Shown in pieces: positions 1-8,760 of a stretch of DNA of 64,000 nt (its first letter is position 1; every line of letters starts with the position of its first letter). The DNA lies in assembly GCF_030323865.1 (NCBI RefSeq), contig NZ_CP066362.1, positions 4,092,001-4,156,000 of the forward strand, given 5' to 3'. The translations under genes were made by a program, and so were the position numbers. The notes beneath the pieces are model-generated. The model saw only the letters and a program-made list of their open reading frames with translations, was not told where the DNA came from and searched no databases. The DNA comes from Pseudarthrobacter defluvii. Its GTDB lineage: Bacteria > Actinomycetota > Actinomycetes > Actinomycetales > Micrococcaceae.

Positions 1-2
1 GC

Positions 3-173
3 GCCGGTTTCACCCCACTGCTGGGCACCGCCCTGGTGGGAGCGGACAAGGCCAACTGGGGACCGGCGGCCTGGATCGTGGCAGGTTCCTCGGTCCTCGC
101 CGTGGCGGGCGCCTGGTGGGCGCGCGAGACCGCCAAGACCCCGCTCCGGGAGCTGGGCAACCACGTGCGGTAG
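3..173 (+). CDS. MFS transporter, C-terminal end (partial)
   Basis: Only the last 56 residues are in the window; the frame is open to the left edge and stops at TAG 171-173. The visible part is one hydrophobic helix (AAWIVAGSSVLAVAGAWWA) followed by a short basic tail, which is how the last membrane segment of major facilitator transporters looks, particularly the metabolite:H+ symporter group. A strong hairpin follows at 202-239, so this is the last gene of its transcript. The substrate cannot be told from this fragment; the aromatic catabolic genes nearby make an aromatic or organic acid possible. Confidence 0.6.
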   Translation, partial: AGFTPLLGTALVGADKANWGPAAWIVAGSSVLAVAGAWWARETAKTPLRELGNHVR

Positions 174-201
174 GGGCCTTCACAATCACGCAGCAAACAG
201 G

Positions 202-239
202 AAGAGGCCGACGGCGGGAAGCACCGCCGTCGGCCTCTT
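202..239 (+). terminator. Rho-independent terminator
   Basis: A perfect 16-bp inverted repeat (202-217 with 224-239) around a 6-nt loop, stem AAGAGGCCGACGGCGG. It lies 28 bp after the transporter stop. The downstream T tract is short (CCTTTG), but the stem is long and GC-rich. Confidence 0.8.
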
Positions 240-327
240 GCCTTTGCACCCCGCGCGTCTGGGCAGCTCAAGGCGCTGTTGTGTGAGAATGAGCGGGATT
301 CACAGACAACAGAATATTGGGGGACCC

Positions 328-924
328 ATGTCAGAGCGCGCAGAATTCGAGGCAACACCATCCGGACCGGAGGGCGGTCACGGAACTCCGGTACCGCAGT
401 ACGGCCAGCGGTCATCGGAACCATGGCTGCCGCCCGCAGGCCAGTTCCAGCTCCCGGTGCCCGCGCCGACAGCTCCGCGGGAGGACGTGGTGCGCGGCGC
501 CGTCTACGCTCTGGCGGCGGTTCCGGTAGGCATCGCCGCCTGGCTGGTGCTGTGGAACATGGGCTGGATGGCCTCCATCGTTGCCTTTATCGCCGCGGCG
601 CTGGCAGCGCGCCTGTACGTCACGGGAGCCGGCGGCATCATCAGCCGGCGGGGCGCATGGGTGGTTGTGGCAATAACGGCGGTGACGGTGCTGCTGTCGT
701 TCTGGGGCGGCATGCTGGTGGACGCGGCGAAGTACCTTGGCGGGGGCTCTCCCCTGCTGATGCTGGCAGATGCCCAGACCTGGGACCTGCTCCTCTTCAA
801 CCTCTCGACGAACCGGGAACTGGTCGACGGGTACGGCGGGGACTTCCTCGTTGCCCTGCTGTTCAGTGGCCTGGGCTGCTTCTTCACACTCCGCCGGTTG
901 TTCGCCCAAACCCGGACCAGCTAG
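328..924 (+). CDS. Hypothetical four-helix membrane protein
   Basis: 198 residues starting at the ATG that follows a GGGGGA ribosome-binding sequence; a longer open frame from 238 runs through the terminator and is unlikely. The first 50 residues are hydrophilic and rich in Pro and Gln. About four hydrophobic segments follow (VYALAAVPVGIAAWLVLW, ASIVAFIAAALAARL, WVVVAITAVTVLLSFWGGM and FLVALLFSGLGCFF). I do not recognise a named family; similar short membrane proteins with disordered Pro-rich N-termini are common in Arthrobacter. It is single, converging on the pca operon. The 236 bp after it hold no gene, only a weak hairpin near 1113-1127. Confidence 0.75.
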   Translation: MSERAEFEATPSGPEGGHGTPVPQYGQRSSEPWLPPAGQFQLPVPAPTAPREDVVRGAVYALAAVPVGIAAWLVLWNMGWMASIVAFIAAALAARLYVTGAGGIISRRGAWVVVAITAVTVLLSFWGGMLVDAAKYLGGGSPLLMLADAQTWDLLLFNLSTNRELVDGYGGDFLVALLFSGLGCFFTLRRLFAQTRTS

Positions 925-1160
925 CCGGAAGCAGCTCGCGCAAACCATGCGGGCTGTCCCCAGCTGGACCGTTCCGTCACGCCCGGCAGCGCGAGGGCAG
1001 CCTGCCTGACATCCTCTTCGGTGACCATGGGTCCGAGTCTGCCCCCGGCGTGGCGGCGGGAGAAGGGCGCGTCGTACCGGGCTGCACACTGGGACGGGGG
1101 TTCGCTGCGCAGGGGCAGTCCCTGCCCACTGAGAGCAGGGGAGGCTGCGCGGCGGCGTTC

Positions 1161-1979
1161 CTACCCGCGGGCGGTGAGGTCTGCGGAAATGAGCTTGGCG
1201 GTGGCCACAATTTCCTGTGCGACCGATGCCAGATAGGCGTCCGGGTCCGGCTTGGCCTCCACAGACTGGGCCTGCAGGCTGACGTTGACGGCGGCCACCA
1301 CCTTGGCCCCGTCATACACGGGCGCCGCGACGGACATGAGGCCCAGTTCCAGTTCCTGGTTGAGCAGGCACCAGCCCTGGGCGCGGACGGTTTCCAGGAC
1401 GGCGAGCAGCTCGGGAACTGTTGCCAGGGCGCGCGGAGTAAGCGGCTTGATGTCCGCGGCCGCCAGGTATGCCTTGAGCTCCGCCGGGGGCAGGTGCGCG
1501 AGCAGAACCCGGCCCATGGACGTGGCGTACGCGGGGAACCGGGTCCCCACCGTGATGCCGATGGTCATGATCCGGCGGGTGGTGACCCTGGCAATGTAGG
1601 CGATGTCCGTGCCGTCCAGCACCGCAGCGGAGGTGGATTCGCCCAGCTTCAGGGACAGTTCCTCGAGGTGCGGCTGGGCCAGTTGCGGCAGGGACAGCCC
1701 GGAGAGGTACGCGTAGCCCAGCTGGAGCACCTTTGCCGTCAGCGCGAAGGTCTTGCCGTCGGTCCGCACGTAGCCGAGTTCCACGAGCGTGTGCAGGAAC
1801 CTGCGCGCGGTGGCGCGGGTCAACCCGGTGCGGGACGCGACCTCCGTGAGGGTCATGACGGGGCGGTCGGCGTCGAAGGCACGGATCACGGCCAGGCCCC
1901 GTGCCAGCGACTGGACGTACTGGTCGCTGGCCTGCGGGGGCTGGGTTTCCGTGCGGACGGCGTCGGTCATGGTTACCAA
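1161..1979 (-). CDS. pcaR: IclR-family regulator of the pca operon (PcaR-like)
   Basis: 272 residues with the two-domain IclR layout. An N-terminal winged helix-turn-helix at about residues 20-83 includes LTEVASRTGLTRATARRFL, and a C-terminal effector domain spans about 95-265 (motifs ATSMGRVLLAHL and GLMSVAAPVYD). It belongs to the PcaR/PcaU/PobR branch, whose members respond to protocatechuate, 4-hydroxybenzoate or beta-ketoadipate. It is the last gene of the eleven-gene minus-strand operon, two bases after the pcaJ stop, so it would be expressed with the enzymes it probably controls. The start may be the ATG at 1979 or the ATG three codons in (1970). Assignment to pca control rests on position and family. 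Confidence 0.85.
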   Translation of the reverse strand: MVTMTDAVRTETQPPQASDQYVQSLARGLAVIRAFDADRPVMTLTEVASRTGLTRATARRFLHTLVELGYVRTDGKTFALTAKVLQLGYAYLSGLSLPQLAQPHLEELSLKLGESTSAAVLDGTDIAYIARVTTRRIMTIGITVGTRFPAYATSMGRVLLAHLPPAELKAYLAAADIKPLTPRALATVPELLAVLETVRAQGWCLLNQELELGLMSVAAPVYDGAKVVAAVNVSLQAQSVEAKPDPDAYLASVAQEIVATAKLISADLTARG

Positions 1980-1981
1980 TC

Positions 1982-2668
1982 CTAGGTGGCGCTTCCGACG
2001 GCGGGCGCCGCTTTGAGCGGGACGGGTACCAGTTCCTGGAGTTCTTCGAGGGTGCAGCCGAAGGTTTCGCGGACGGAGACGCCGTCGGGTCCGGTGAGGA
2101 ACACGCCCTTGTCCGTGTAGACACGGGTGACGCAGCCGACGCCGGTGATCGGGTAGGTGCAGGACTCCACGATCTTGGAGGCACCTTCGCGGGTCAGGAG
2201 GGTCATCATGACGAAGACGTCCTTGGCGCCGGTGGCCAGGTCCATGGCACCGCCGACGGCGGGAATGGCCCCGGGCGCGCCGGTGTGCCAGTTCGCCAGG
2301 TCACCGGTGGCGGAGACCTGGAAGGCGCCGAGCACGCAGATGTCCAGGTGCCCGCCGCGCATGATCGCGAAGGAATCGGCGTGGTGGAAGTAGGACGCAC
2401 CGGGCAGTTCGGTGACGGGGATCTTGCCGGCGTTGATGAGGTCGCCGTCGATCTGGTCGCCCTTGGCCTCCGGGCCCATGCCGAGCATCCCGTTCTCCGT
2501 GTGGAGGGTGATGTTCTGTTCCTCGGTGAGGTAGTTGGACACCAGGGTGGGCTGCCCGATCCCCAGGTTCACGAAGGACCCGGGCGCGATGTCCCTGGCC
2601 ACCAGCCGGGCCAGGTCATCGCGGCCCAGCGGGGTGGTGGAGGTCTGGAGGGTTGTTGCGGTGCTCAT
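1982..2668 (-). CDS. pcaJ: 3-oxoadipate CoA-transferase, subunit B
   Basis: 228 residues, the usual length of the beta subunit of succinyl-CoA:3-oxoadipate CoA-transferase. With PcaI it moves CoA from succinyl-CoA to beta-ketoadipate, the penultimate step of the pathway. The family catalytic glutamate is in HTENGMLGMGP (about E58), and the N-terminal NLGIGQPTLV stretch is typical. It starts one base beyond the pcaI stop (2670), consistent with translational coupling, and IclR follows immediately. No regulatory gap is visible on either side. Confidence 0.95.
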   Translation of the reverse strand: MSTATTLQTSTTPLGRDDLARLVARDIAPGSFVNLGIGQPTLVSNYLTEEQNITLHTENGMLGMGPEAKGDQIDGDLINAGKIPVTELPGASYFHHADSFAIMRGGHLDICVLGAFQVSATGDLANWHTGAPGAIPAVGGAMDLATGAKDVFVMMTLLTREGASKIVESCTYPITGVGCVTRVYTDKGVFLTGPDGVSVRETFGCTLEELQELVPVPLKAAPAVGSAT

Positions 2669-2669
2669 G

Positions 2670-3359
2670 TCAGGCCACCTTCTCGCTCGTGCCGGCGCCC
2701 GCGGGGACGCGGACCACTGTGTTGACGTAGATGCCGGGCGTGACCACGTTTTCCGGGTCCAGGCCGCCCACCGGGACGATCTCAGAGACCTGGACGATGG
2801 TGTGCTTCGCCGCGGCTGCCATGATGGGGCCGAAGTTCCGGGCGGTCTTGCGGTAGACGAGGTTGCCCTTGCCGTCCGCCTTCAGCGCCTTGATGAGGGC
2901 GACATCGGCGTGGATGGGCGTTTCAAAGACCTGGCCGCGGCCGTCGATGATCCGGGTTTCCTTGCCCTCGGCAAGCATGGTGCCGTACCCGGTGGGGGTG
3001 AAGAACCCGCCGATCCCGGCCCCGGCGGCGCGGATCCGTTCGGCCAGGTTGCCCTGCGGCACGAGTTCGAGTTCGATCTCGCCGGCCTTGTACTTGGCGT
3101 CGAAGTGCCAGGAATCGGACTGCCGCGGGAAGGAGCAGATCATCTTCTTCACCCGGCCCTCCTTGATCAGCAGCGCCAGGCCCTGGTCGCCCTGGCCCGC
3201 GTTGTTGTTCACCACGGTCAGGTCCGTGGCGCCGCAGTCCAGCAGCGCGTCGATCAGTTCGAACGGCTGGCCGGCGTTGCCGAACCCGCCGATCATCACG
3301 GTGGAGCCGTCCTTGATGCCGGCCACGGCATCCTGGACCGAATCTACGAAGTTCAGCAT
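2670..3359 (-). CDS. pcaI: 3-oxoadipate CoA-transferase, subunit A
   Basis: 229 residues; alpha subunit of the heteromeric CoA-transferase completed by PcaJ. The signature GGFGNAGQP lies at residues 24-32, followed by the conserved FFTPTGYGT loop. The protein is cytosolic and sits between pcaF (4-bp gap) and pcaJ, the order seen in many actinobacterial pca clusters. The ATG at 3359 gives normal family length. Confidence 0.95.
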   Translation of the reverse strand: MLNFVDSVQDAVAGIKDGSTVMIGGFGNAGQPFELIDALLDCGATDLTVVNNNAGQGDQGLALLIKEGRVKKMICSFPRQSDSWHFDAKYKAGEIELELVPQGNLAERIRAAGAGIGGFFTPTGYGTMLAEGKETRIIDGRGQVFETPIHADVALIKALKADGKGNLVYRKTARNFGPIMAAAAKHTIVQVSEIVPVGGLDPENVVTPGIYVNTVVRVPAGAGTSEKVA

Positions 3360-3362
3360 GGC

Positions 3363-4565
3363 TTATGCCTTTCCGTTCGAAGCAGTGACGTTTTCGAGGA
3401 CGACGGCCAGGCCCTGGCCCACGCCGATGCAGATGGCAGCGACGCCCCAGCGTTCGCCGGAGGCCTGCAGGGACCGGGCCAGGGTGCCCAGGATCCGGGT
3501 CCCGGAAGCACCCAGGGGGTGTCCCATGGCGATGGCCCCGCCGTGCCGGTTCACGATCGAGTGGTCGATGCCCCAGGCGTTGATGCAGGCCAGGGACTGC
3601 GCGGCGAACGCTTCGTTAAGTTCGACGGCGCCCACCTGCTCCCAGCCGATGCCCGCCTTTTCGAGGGCCTTGTTCGCCGCCTCGACCGGGGCGTAGCCGA
3701 AGTACTGCGGATCGTTCGCGTGCGCCCCGCGCCCAGCGATCCGGGCCAGCGGGTCCAGCCCCAGCAGCCCCGCGGCGGCCTCGGACCCGATCCAAGCCGC
3801 GGAGGCGCCGTCGGACAAGGGCGACGCGTTGCCGGCGGTGACCGTGCCGTTCTCAGCCCGGAACACGGTCTTCAGCCCGGCGAGCTTCTCTGCCGAAGAC
3901 CCGGCGCGGATCCCCTCGTCCCGGACCAGGTCGGTGCCCGGCACCGGGGTCACCAGGTTGTCGTAGAAGCCCTCGTCCCAGGCGGCGGCGGACAGGTTGT
4001 GCGAGGCGGCGGCGAACTCATCCTGCGCCTCCCGGGTCACGCCATACTTTTCGCGCAGGCGTTCGGTGGCCTCGCCCAGGGAGATGGTCCACTCCTTAGG
4101 CATCGCCTTGTTCACCAGGCGCCAGCCCAGCGTCGTGGACGCCAGCGTCATGTCCCCGGCCGGGTACGGCTTCTCCGTCTTGGGCAGCACCCACGGGGCG
4201 CGGGACATCGACTCCGCGCCACCGACGAGCATCAGGTCCGCATCACCGGCGTTGATCTGCCGGGAAGCAATGATCGCCGCATCCAGGGAGGACCCGCACA
4301 ACCGGTTCACCGTGGTGCCCGGGATCGAGACCGGCAGGCCGGCCAGCAGCGTGCCCATCCGGGCGATGTTCCGGTTCTCCTCACCAGCGCCGTTCGCGTT
4401 CCCGAACACCACCTCATCAATCCGCTCAACATCAAGGCCCGGGGCACGCTTGACGGACTCCTTGATCACGTGCGCGGCAAGATCATCCGGACGGACGGCG
4501 GCAAGGCCGGAGCCGAACTTGCCAAAAGGGGTGCGCACAGCGTCGTACACAAAAGCCTGGTTCAC
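3363..4565 (-). CDS. pcaF: 3-oxoadipyl-CoA thiolase
   Basis: 400 residues, a standard length for PcaF/PhaD-type thiolases. It cleaves beta-ketoadipyl-CoA with CoA to succinyl-CoA and acetyl-CoA, the last step of the pathway. The acyl-accepting cysteine is C90 in RLCGSSLDA. The other thiolase motifs are NEAFAAQ, HGGAIAMGHPLGASGTR and the C-terminal CIGVGQG with the second active-site cysteine. The start overlaps the pcaC stop by 4 bp (ATGA). An acetyl-CoA acetyltransferase would look similar, but the pcaI and pcaJ neighbours decide the name. Confidence 0.95.
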   Translation of the reverse strand: MNQAFVYDAVRTPFGKFGSGLAAVRPDDLAAHVIKESVKRAPGLDVERIDEVVFGNANGAGEENRNIARMGTLLAGLPVSIPGTTVNRLCGSSLDAAIIASRQINAGDADLMLVGGAESMSRAPWVLPKTEKPYPAGDMTLASTTLGWRLVNKAMPKEWTISLGEATERLREKYGVTREAQDEFAAASHNLSAAAWDEGFYDNLVTPVPGTDLVRDEGIRAGSSAEKLAGLKTVFRAENGTVTAGNASPLSDGASAAWIGSEAAAGLLGLDPLARIAGRGAHANDPQYFGYAPVEAANKALEKAGIGWEQVGAVELNEAFAAQSLACINAWGIDHSIVNRHGGAIAMGHPLGASGTRILGTLARSLQASGERWGVAAICIGVGQGLAVVLENVTASNGKA

Positions 4566-5002
4566 GGGGTGGTATCCATTTCTCGAAAGACCTGCTGGGC
4601 GGTCTTGAAGGCGGTGTTGGCGGAAGGTACTCCGCAGTAGATGGCGGTCTGCAGCAGGATTTCCTTGATTTCGTCCCTGCTGAGGCCGTTCCGGAGGGCG
4701 GCGCGGATGTGCATGGCCAGTTCTTCCCAGTGCCCGTGCGCCACCATGGCGGTGATGGTCACCGCCGAGCGCATCTGGCGGGTCAGGCCTGGCCTGGTCC
4801 AGATGCCGCCCCAGGCGATGCGGGTGATCATGTCCTGGAAGTCGTCGGTGAATTCGTCCTTGTTGGCGTTGGCCCGGTCCACGTGGGCGTCGCCCAGCAC
4901 TTCGCGCCGGACCGCCATGCCGCCGTCGTAGATCTCCTGGCTGGTGGCGCCGGGCTGGACCACGCCGTGGCGCTGCGCCCCGTCGTAGTCAGCGCCGCTC
5001 AC
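4562..5002 (-). CDS. pcaC: 4-carboxymuconolactone decarboxylase
   Basis: 146 residues of the carboxymuconolactone decarboxylase family. It removes the C4 carboxylate of gamma-carboxymuconolactone to give beta-ketoadipate enol-lactone. The core EFTDDFQDMITRIAWG and the helix HGHWEELAMHIRAALRNG, with the conserved histidine and glutamate, are present. In several actinobacteria PcaC is fused to PcaD as PcaL; here they are separate frames overlapping by 4 bp (4999-5002). Confidence 0.95.
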   Translation of the reverse strand: MSGADYDGAQRHGVVQPGATSQEIYDGGMAVRREVLGDAHVDRANANKDEFTDDFQDMITRIAWGGIWTRPGLTRQMRSAVTITAMVAHGHWEELAMHIRAALRNGLSRDEIKEILLQTAIYCGVPSANTAFKTAQQVFREMDTTP

Positions 5003-5817
5003 TTGGCTGCCTGCCGGGACTCGGCCCAGGTGGCCAGGCTGCGCATGAGGTCCGCAACGTGGGCCGGTGCCTCCGCGGGTGCCAGGTGCGAGACGCCCTC
5101 CACGGTCACCGCGGTCGCGGTGCCGCCCGCTGCGGTGATTCCCGCTGCCACTTCCTCGGCCATGGCGGGTGTTGCGACGCCGTCCAGTGCGCCGGCGATG
5201 ACCTGGGTGGGGACGGTGATGCTGCCCAGCTCCTCCCGGACGTCGAAGGCGGCCAGCGCTTCGCAGCAGAAGGCGTAGCTGAAGCGGTCGGCGTCGCGCA
5301 GGGCGTGCAGGAGCCTGCTGCTGAATTCGGGTTCCCGGTCCATGAAGCCGGGTGCGAACCAGCGCTGGGCGGACCCCAGGATCATCACGGGCGTGCCCTG
5401 GGTGCGGACGGTTTCGGCGCGCTCCAGCCAGCCTTCGGGGGTGCCGATCTTGGCGCCGCTGTTCTGCACGGAGAGGCTCTTCAGCCGTTCACCGTGCTTG
5501 ATGCCCAGCTGCAGGCCCACCGCGCCGCCCAGGGAAACCCCGGCGTAGTGGAAGTTTTCGCCGGGGGCGATGGAGTCCACCAGGTCCACGACGGCGTCAG
5601 CCAGCGCGGCGACGTCGAACCCTTCGCCGGCGGCGGGCGAAACCCCGTGGCCGGGGAGGTCCCAGGCCACCACGTCGTAGTCATTGCCGAGCAGGGACGC
5701 CACCCTGTTCCACAGAATCGTGGAGGTGCCCAGGGAGGGGCCTGCCACGATCAGGGGGTGGTCGCCCAGGGGACGTTGGGGGGACAGCAGCGCTGCCTTC
5801 AAGGCTGGCTTAGCCAC
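4999..5817 (-). CDS. pcaD: 3-oxoadipate enol-lactonase
   Basis: 272-residue alpha/beta hydrolase that opens beta-ketoadipate enol-lactone to beta-ketoadipate. The nucleophile elbow GVSLGG puts the serine at about residue 95, with an aspartate in GALDG and a histidine in GVSHLAP completing the triad. I chose the GTG at 5817 because GGAG lies about 6 bases before it. The in-frame ATG at 5829 (adding MELP) lacks a good ribosome-binding site and would lengthen the overlap with pcaB from 8 to 20 bp. The open frame extends much farther upstream, but that part lies antisense-free over pcaB and is not coding here. Confidence 0.9.
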   Translation of the reverse strand: MAKPALKAALLSPQRPLGDHPLIVAGPSLGTSTILWNRVASLLGNDYDVVAWDLPGHGVSPAAGEGFDVAALADAVVDLVDSIAPGENFHYAGVSLGGAVGLQLGIKHGERLKSLSVQNSGAKIGTPEGWLERAETVRTQGTPVMILGSAQRWFAPGFMDREPEFSSRLLHALRDADRFSYAFCCEALAAFDVREELGSITVPTQVIAGALDGVATPAMAEEVAAGITAAGGTATAVTVEGVSHLAPAEAPAHVADLMRSLATWAESRQAAK

Positions 5818-7288
5818 GGGAAGCTCCATTCGCGTCGGTGGTGGTGGAATCGAATTCGGGGTAGGCGGCAAGGATGCGGCGGGTGATCTCCGCCGCCTGG
5901 CCCAGGTAGCTGGCGGGGTCCAGGAGTTCCTCCAACCGGGCGTCAGGGACGACGGCGGCGGGCACGGCTTCGCGGAACAGCTTCCGGTAAGTTGCGGCCT
6001 GCTCCGAGGGGGGTGCGTCGAGGGTCCTGTCCACCACCTGCTGCAGTTGCTGCTTGCCGGTGCGCCCGTCCTGCTCCGCAAGCAGTGGGGCCACGGCGGC
6101 GGTGACGCCTTCGGCCAGCAGCAGCGGGCCGGCCAGGTCAAGGTTGCGGCGCATGGCGTCCGGGAACACCCGCAGCCCCTCGGCGAGTTCGCGGAGGTGT
6201 CCGGCGGCCCCGAGGGCCAGGGCCAGCAAGTGCCGGAGGGCCGGCCACTCCGCGTGCCAGGCCCCGTCCGGACGTTCGTCGTTGAAGTTGGCGGCGGCCA
6301 CGTGCAGCTGCGCTGCCAACTGCGGTGCCTGCAGTGCGGCGCTGCGGACCAGGACCGACAGCACCGGGTTCTGTTTCTGCGGCATGGCCGAAGAAACACC
6401 GCGGCCGGCGGCACGGGGTTCGGCGAGCTCGGCAACCTCCGGGCGGCTGAGGAACAGAACATCCGCGGCGATTTTGCCAAAGGCGTCCAGCACGGAGGCG
6501 AGAGCGTGCCCGAGGGACGTGATGGCGAGCCGGTTGGTATGCCATGGCGCCGCGGCCGGGGCCAGGCCCAGCTGGGCGGCGAGCGCATCGGCCAGGCTGA
6601 AGGGGGTGGCGGAGGAGCCGTCTGTCAGTACAGTGCCGGCCGCAAGCGTTCCCGCCGCACCGCCGAACTGGACCGGGAACTGCAGGGCCTCGAGCTGCCG
6701 GCCCGCTGCGGCCACGTTCTGGAACCACTGAGCAGCCCGCAACCCAAAGGTGAAGGGAAGGGAATGCTGGGTCAGGCTCCTGCCCACGCAGAGCGTGTCC
6801 GCATGATGCGCGGCAAGGTGCGCGAGCGCCGTCGTGGTGCCCTTCAAATCTGCCAGCACGGCGTGGACGGTGTTGCGGGCCAGCAGCATGAGGGCTGTGT
6901 CCAGCACGTCCTGGCTGGTCAGCGAGGTGTGCACAGCCTTCGTCGCCCCCACTCCGGCGGTGTCCAGCGCCGCCACGTTCCTCCGGAGGTCGGCGAGCAC
7001 GGGAATCACGGGGTTGCCGCCGCCCTGGGCGCGCAGTGCGATACCGGCCAGGTCGTAGCGCCCCGCCTCAGCGGCGGAAGCGACGACGGCGGCCGAACCG
7101 GCGGGCGCCAGGCCTGCCCGCTGCAGCACGGCGGCCCAGCCGGACTCGACGGCGAGGATGGCGCCGAGCACTGCCCGGTCCCCCGTCAGCGCCGCCACCA
7201 ACGGCGAGGCTGACACGGGACTGAGCAGGCCGGCGTCGGCCTCTTCCGCGAAGGCGCGCAGATCTCCCAGGGCGGCGGCGTGCGTCAC
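5810..7288 (-). CDS. pcaB: 3-carboxy-cis,cis-muconate cycloisomerase
   Basis: 492 residues from a GTG at 7288 that overlaps the pcaG stop as GTGA. It lactonises 3-carboxymuconate to gamma-carboxymuconolactone. It belongs to the fumarase/aspartase superfamily; the signature SSAMPQKQNP is intact, and TSLTSQDVLDT and HTNRLA segments match the other conserved regions. Length is normal for the actinobacterial enzyme (about 450-500). The frame stays open upstream into pcaG, but the GTGA junction and protein length support this start. Confidence 0.92.
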   Translation of the reverse strand: MTHAAALGDLRAFAEEADAGLLSPVSASPLVAALTGDRAVLGAILAVESGWAAVLQRAGLAPAGSAAVVASAAEAGRYDLAGIALRAQGGGNPVIPVLADLRRNVAALDTAGVGATKAVHTSLTSQDVLDTALMLLARNTVHAVLADLKGTTTALAHLAAHHADTLCVGRSLTQHSLPFTFGLRAAQWFQNVAAAGRQLEALQFPVQFGGAAGTLAAGTVLTDGSSATPFSLADALAAQLGLAPAAAPWHTNRLAITSLGHALASVLDAFGKIAADVLFLSRPEVAELAEPRAAGRGVSSAMPQKQNPVLSVLVRSAALQAPQLAAQLHVAAANFNDERPDGAWHAEWPALRHLLALALGAAGHLRELAEGLRVFPDAMRRNLDLAGPLLLAEGVTAAVAPLLAEQDGRTGKQQLQQVVDRTLDAPPSEQAATYRKLFREAVPAAVVPDARLEELLDPASYLGQAAEITRRILAAYPEFDSTTTDANGASRG

Positions 7289-7842
7289 TGGAAGTCCAGG
7301 AAAACCGTCTCGTCCTGGCCCTGGAGACGGATGTCCCAGGTGAGGCCGCCGTCGGCGTCGCGGTGGGCGATGAGCGTCTTGCGGCGCTCCGGCTCCAGCG
7401 AGCTCAGCAGCGGGTCGTTGGCCAGTGCCTCGGTGTCCTCCGGCAGGTAGATGCGGGTGAACAGCCGGTTGGTCAGGCCGCGGGCGAAGAGTGCCACGGA
7501 GATGAACGGGGCCGCACCCGGCTTGGTGGGGCCGGGGTTGACGGTGGTGAAGGTGAAGACGCCGGAGTTGCCCACGGCGCCGCGGCCCCAGCCGGTGAAG
7601 GTGTAGCCGTCGCGGACCAGGGAGCCGGTGCGCTGGACAACCTTGCCGTCGGCGTCCGGCTGCCAAATCTCCAGGATGGCGTCCGGGATGGTGTGGCCGG
7701 CGCCGTCATAGACCGTGCCCTGCAGGCGGATGGAGCCCGGAAAACCGGGAGGCAGCAACTCGTTGTCCTTCTCGAACGGGAGGGCGTAGCCGTAGAACGG
7801 GCCCACGGTCTGGCCGGGGGTGGGTACCAGTTTGGTGCTCAT
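7285..7842 (-). CDS. pcaG: Protocatechuate 3,4-dioxygenase, alpha subunit
   Basis: 185 residues, normal for PcaG. With PcaH it forms the Fe(III) intradiol dioxygenase that opens protocatechuate to 3-carboxy-cis,cis-muconate. The N-terminal TPGQTVGPFYGYALPF is the alpha-subunit hallmark, and the intradiol beta-sandwich follows. As usual for alpha subunits, it lacks the HIH iron-ligand motif carried by PcaH. It starts 5 bp after the pcaH stop. Confidence 0.95.
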   Translation of the reverse strand: MSTKLVPTPGQTVGPFYGYALPFEKDNELLPPGFPGSIRLQGTVYDGAGHTIPDAILEIWQPDADGKVVQRTGSLVRDGYTFTGWGRGAVGNSGVFTFTTVNPGPTKPGAAPFISVALFARGLTNRLFTRIYLPEDTEALANDPLLSSLEPERRKTLIAHRDADGGLTWDIRLQGQDETVFLDFQ

Positions 7843-7847
7843 CGTTC

Positions 7848-8717
7848 CTACTCCTCATCTCCGGCGTCGCCGTATGCTTCGTTCTCGGTCCAAGTGCGCT
7901 TGGGGCCGGTCAGGACGATGTCCCAGTTGTACCCCAGGGCCCACTCCGGTTCGGTAAGGCTGTGGTCGTAGGTGGCCACGAGGCGGTCGCGGGCGTCCTG
8001 GTCCACGATGGTCTGGTAGATCGGATCCAGCGGGAAAAGCTGGTCACCCGGGAAGTACATCTGGGTGATGATCCGCTGGGTGAACTCGCTGCCGAACAGC
8101 GAGAAGTGGATGTGCGCCGGCCGCCAGGCATTCAGGTGGTTCTTCCACGGGTAGGCGCCGGGCTTGATGGTGATGAAGCGGTAGGAGCCGTCCGCGCCGG
8201 TGATACAGCGGCCGATGCCCGTGAAGTTGGGGTCGATCGGGGCGGGGTGCTGGTCCCGCTTGTGGATGTAGCGGCCGGACGAGTTGGCCTGCCAGATTTC
8301 CACGAGCTGGCCCGCCACCGGGCGGCCGTCGCCGTCCAGGACCTTGCCGGACACGATGATCCGCTCACCCAGCGGCTCCCCGTTGTGCTGGATGGTCAGA
8401 TCCGACTCCAACGCGTGCACGTCCTGGTGCCCGAACGCCGGCGAGAACAGCTCAATGGTTTCCGGGTCCGCGTGTTGCAGGCTCTTGGTGGGATGGCGCA
8501 AAATGCTGCTGCGGTAGGGCGGGTAGTCCAGTCGCGGCTGGATTTCCTGCCCGGCACCGTCCTTGAGGGCCCGCTGGTAGGCCTCGCCGATGGCGGTGAT
8601 CTCTGCACTGAGATCCGCCTGCGACTCGACGGCCTTGTCCAGCTGGTGGGCAGCCTTTGGTTCGGCCGGGGGCACGAGTTCCTCCGACTCCAGCTCCTCG
8701 GTGATGTTTTCCGACAC
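7848..8717 (-). CDS. pcaH: Protocatechuate 3,4-dioxygenase, beta subunit
   Basis: 289 residues from a GTG at 8717 preceded by AAAGGAG; the frame continues upstream but without such a site. This is the catalytic subunit of the intradiol dioxygenase. The iron-ligand motifs KPGAYPW (Tyr) and RPAHIHF (two His) are present. The N-terminal 55 residues are acidic and Glu-rich, longer than in Pseudomonas PcaH. A 43-bp gap separates it from the upstream quiC-like gene, the widest gap in the operon; I see no terminator in it. Confidence 0.93.
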   Translation of the reverse strand: MSENITEELESEELVPPAEPKAAHQLDKAVESQADLSAEITAIGEAYQRALKDGAGQEIQPRLDYPPYRSSILRHPTKSLQHADPETIELFSPAFGHQDVHALESDLTIQHNGEPLGERIIVSGKVLDGDGRPVAGQLVEIWQANSSGRYIHKRDQHPAPIDPNFTGIGRCITGADGSYRFITIKPGAYPWKNHLNAWRPAHIHFSLFGSEFTQRIITQMYFPGDQLFPLDPIYQTIVDQDARDRLVATYDHSLTEPEWALGYNWDIVLTGPKRTWTENEAYGDAGDEE

Positions 8718-8760
8718 GGCTGGCTCCTTTCTGATCTGTTCGGGTTGCTTGGCTTGTGGT

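Noticed and set aside
279..1985. Long plus-strand frame running over the small membrane protein and the IclR gene
   Set aside because: Crosses two real genes in other frames and has low-complexity Gly/Arg composition.
2535..4640. Open frame of about 700 codons on the plus strand across pcaJ, pcaI and pcaF
   Set aside because: It is antisense to three well-conserved genes and has the Arg/Gly/His-rich composition produced by high-GC third positions in reverse; no known domain.
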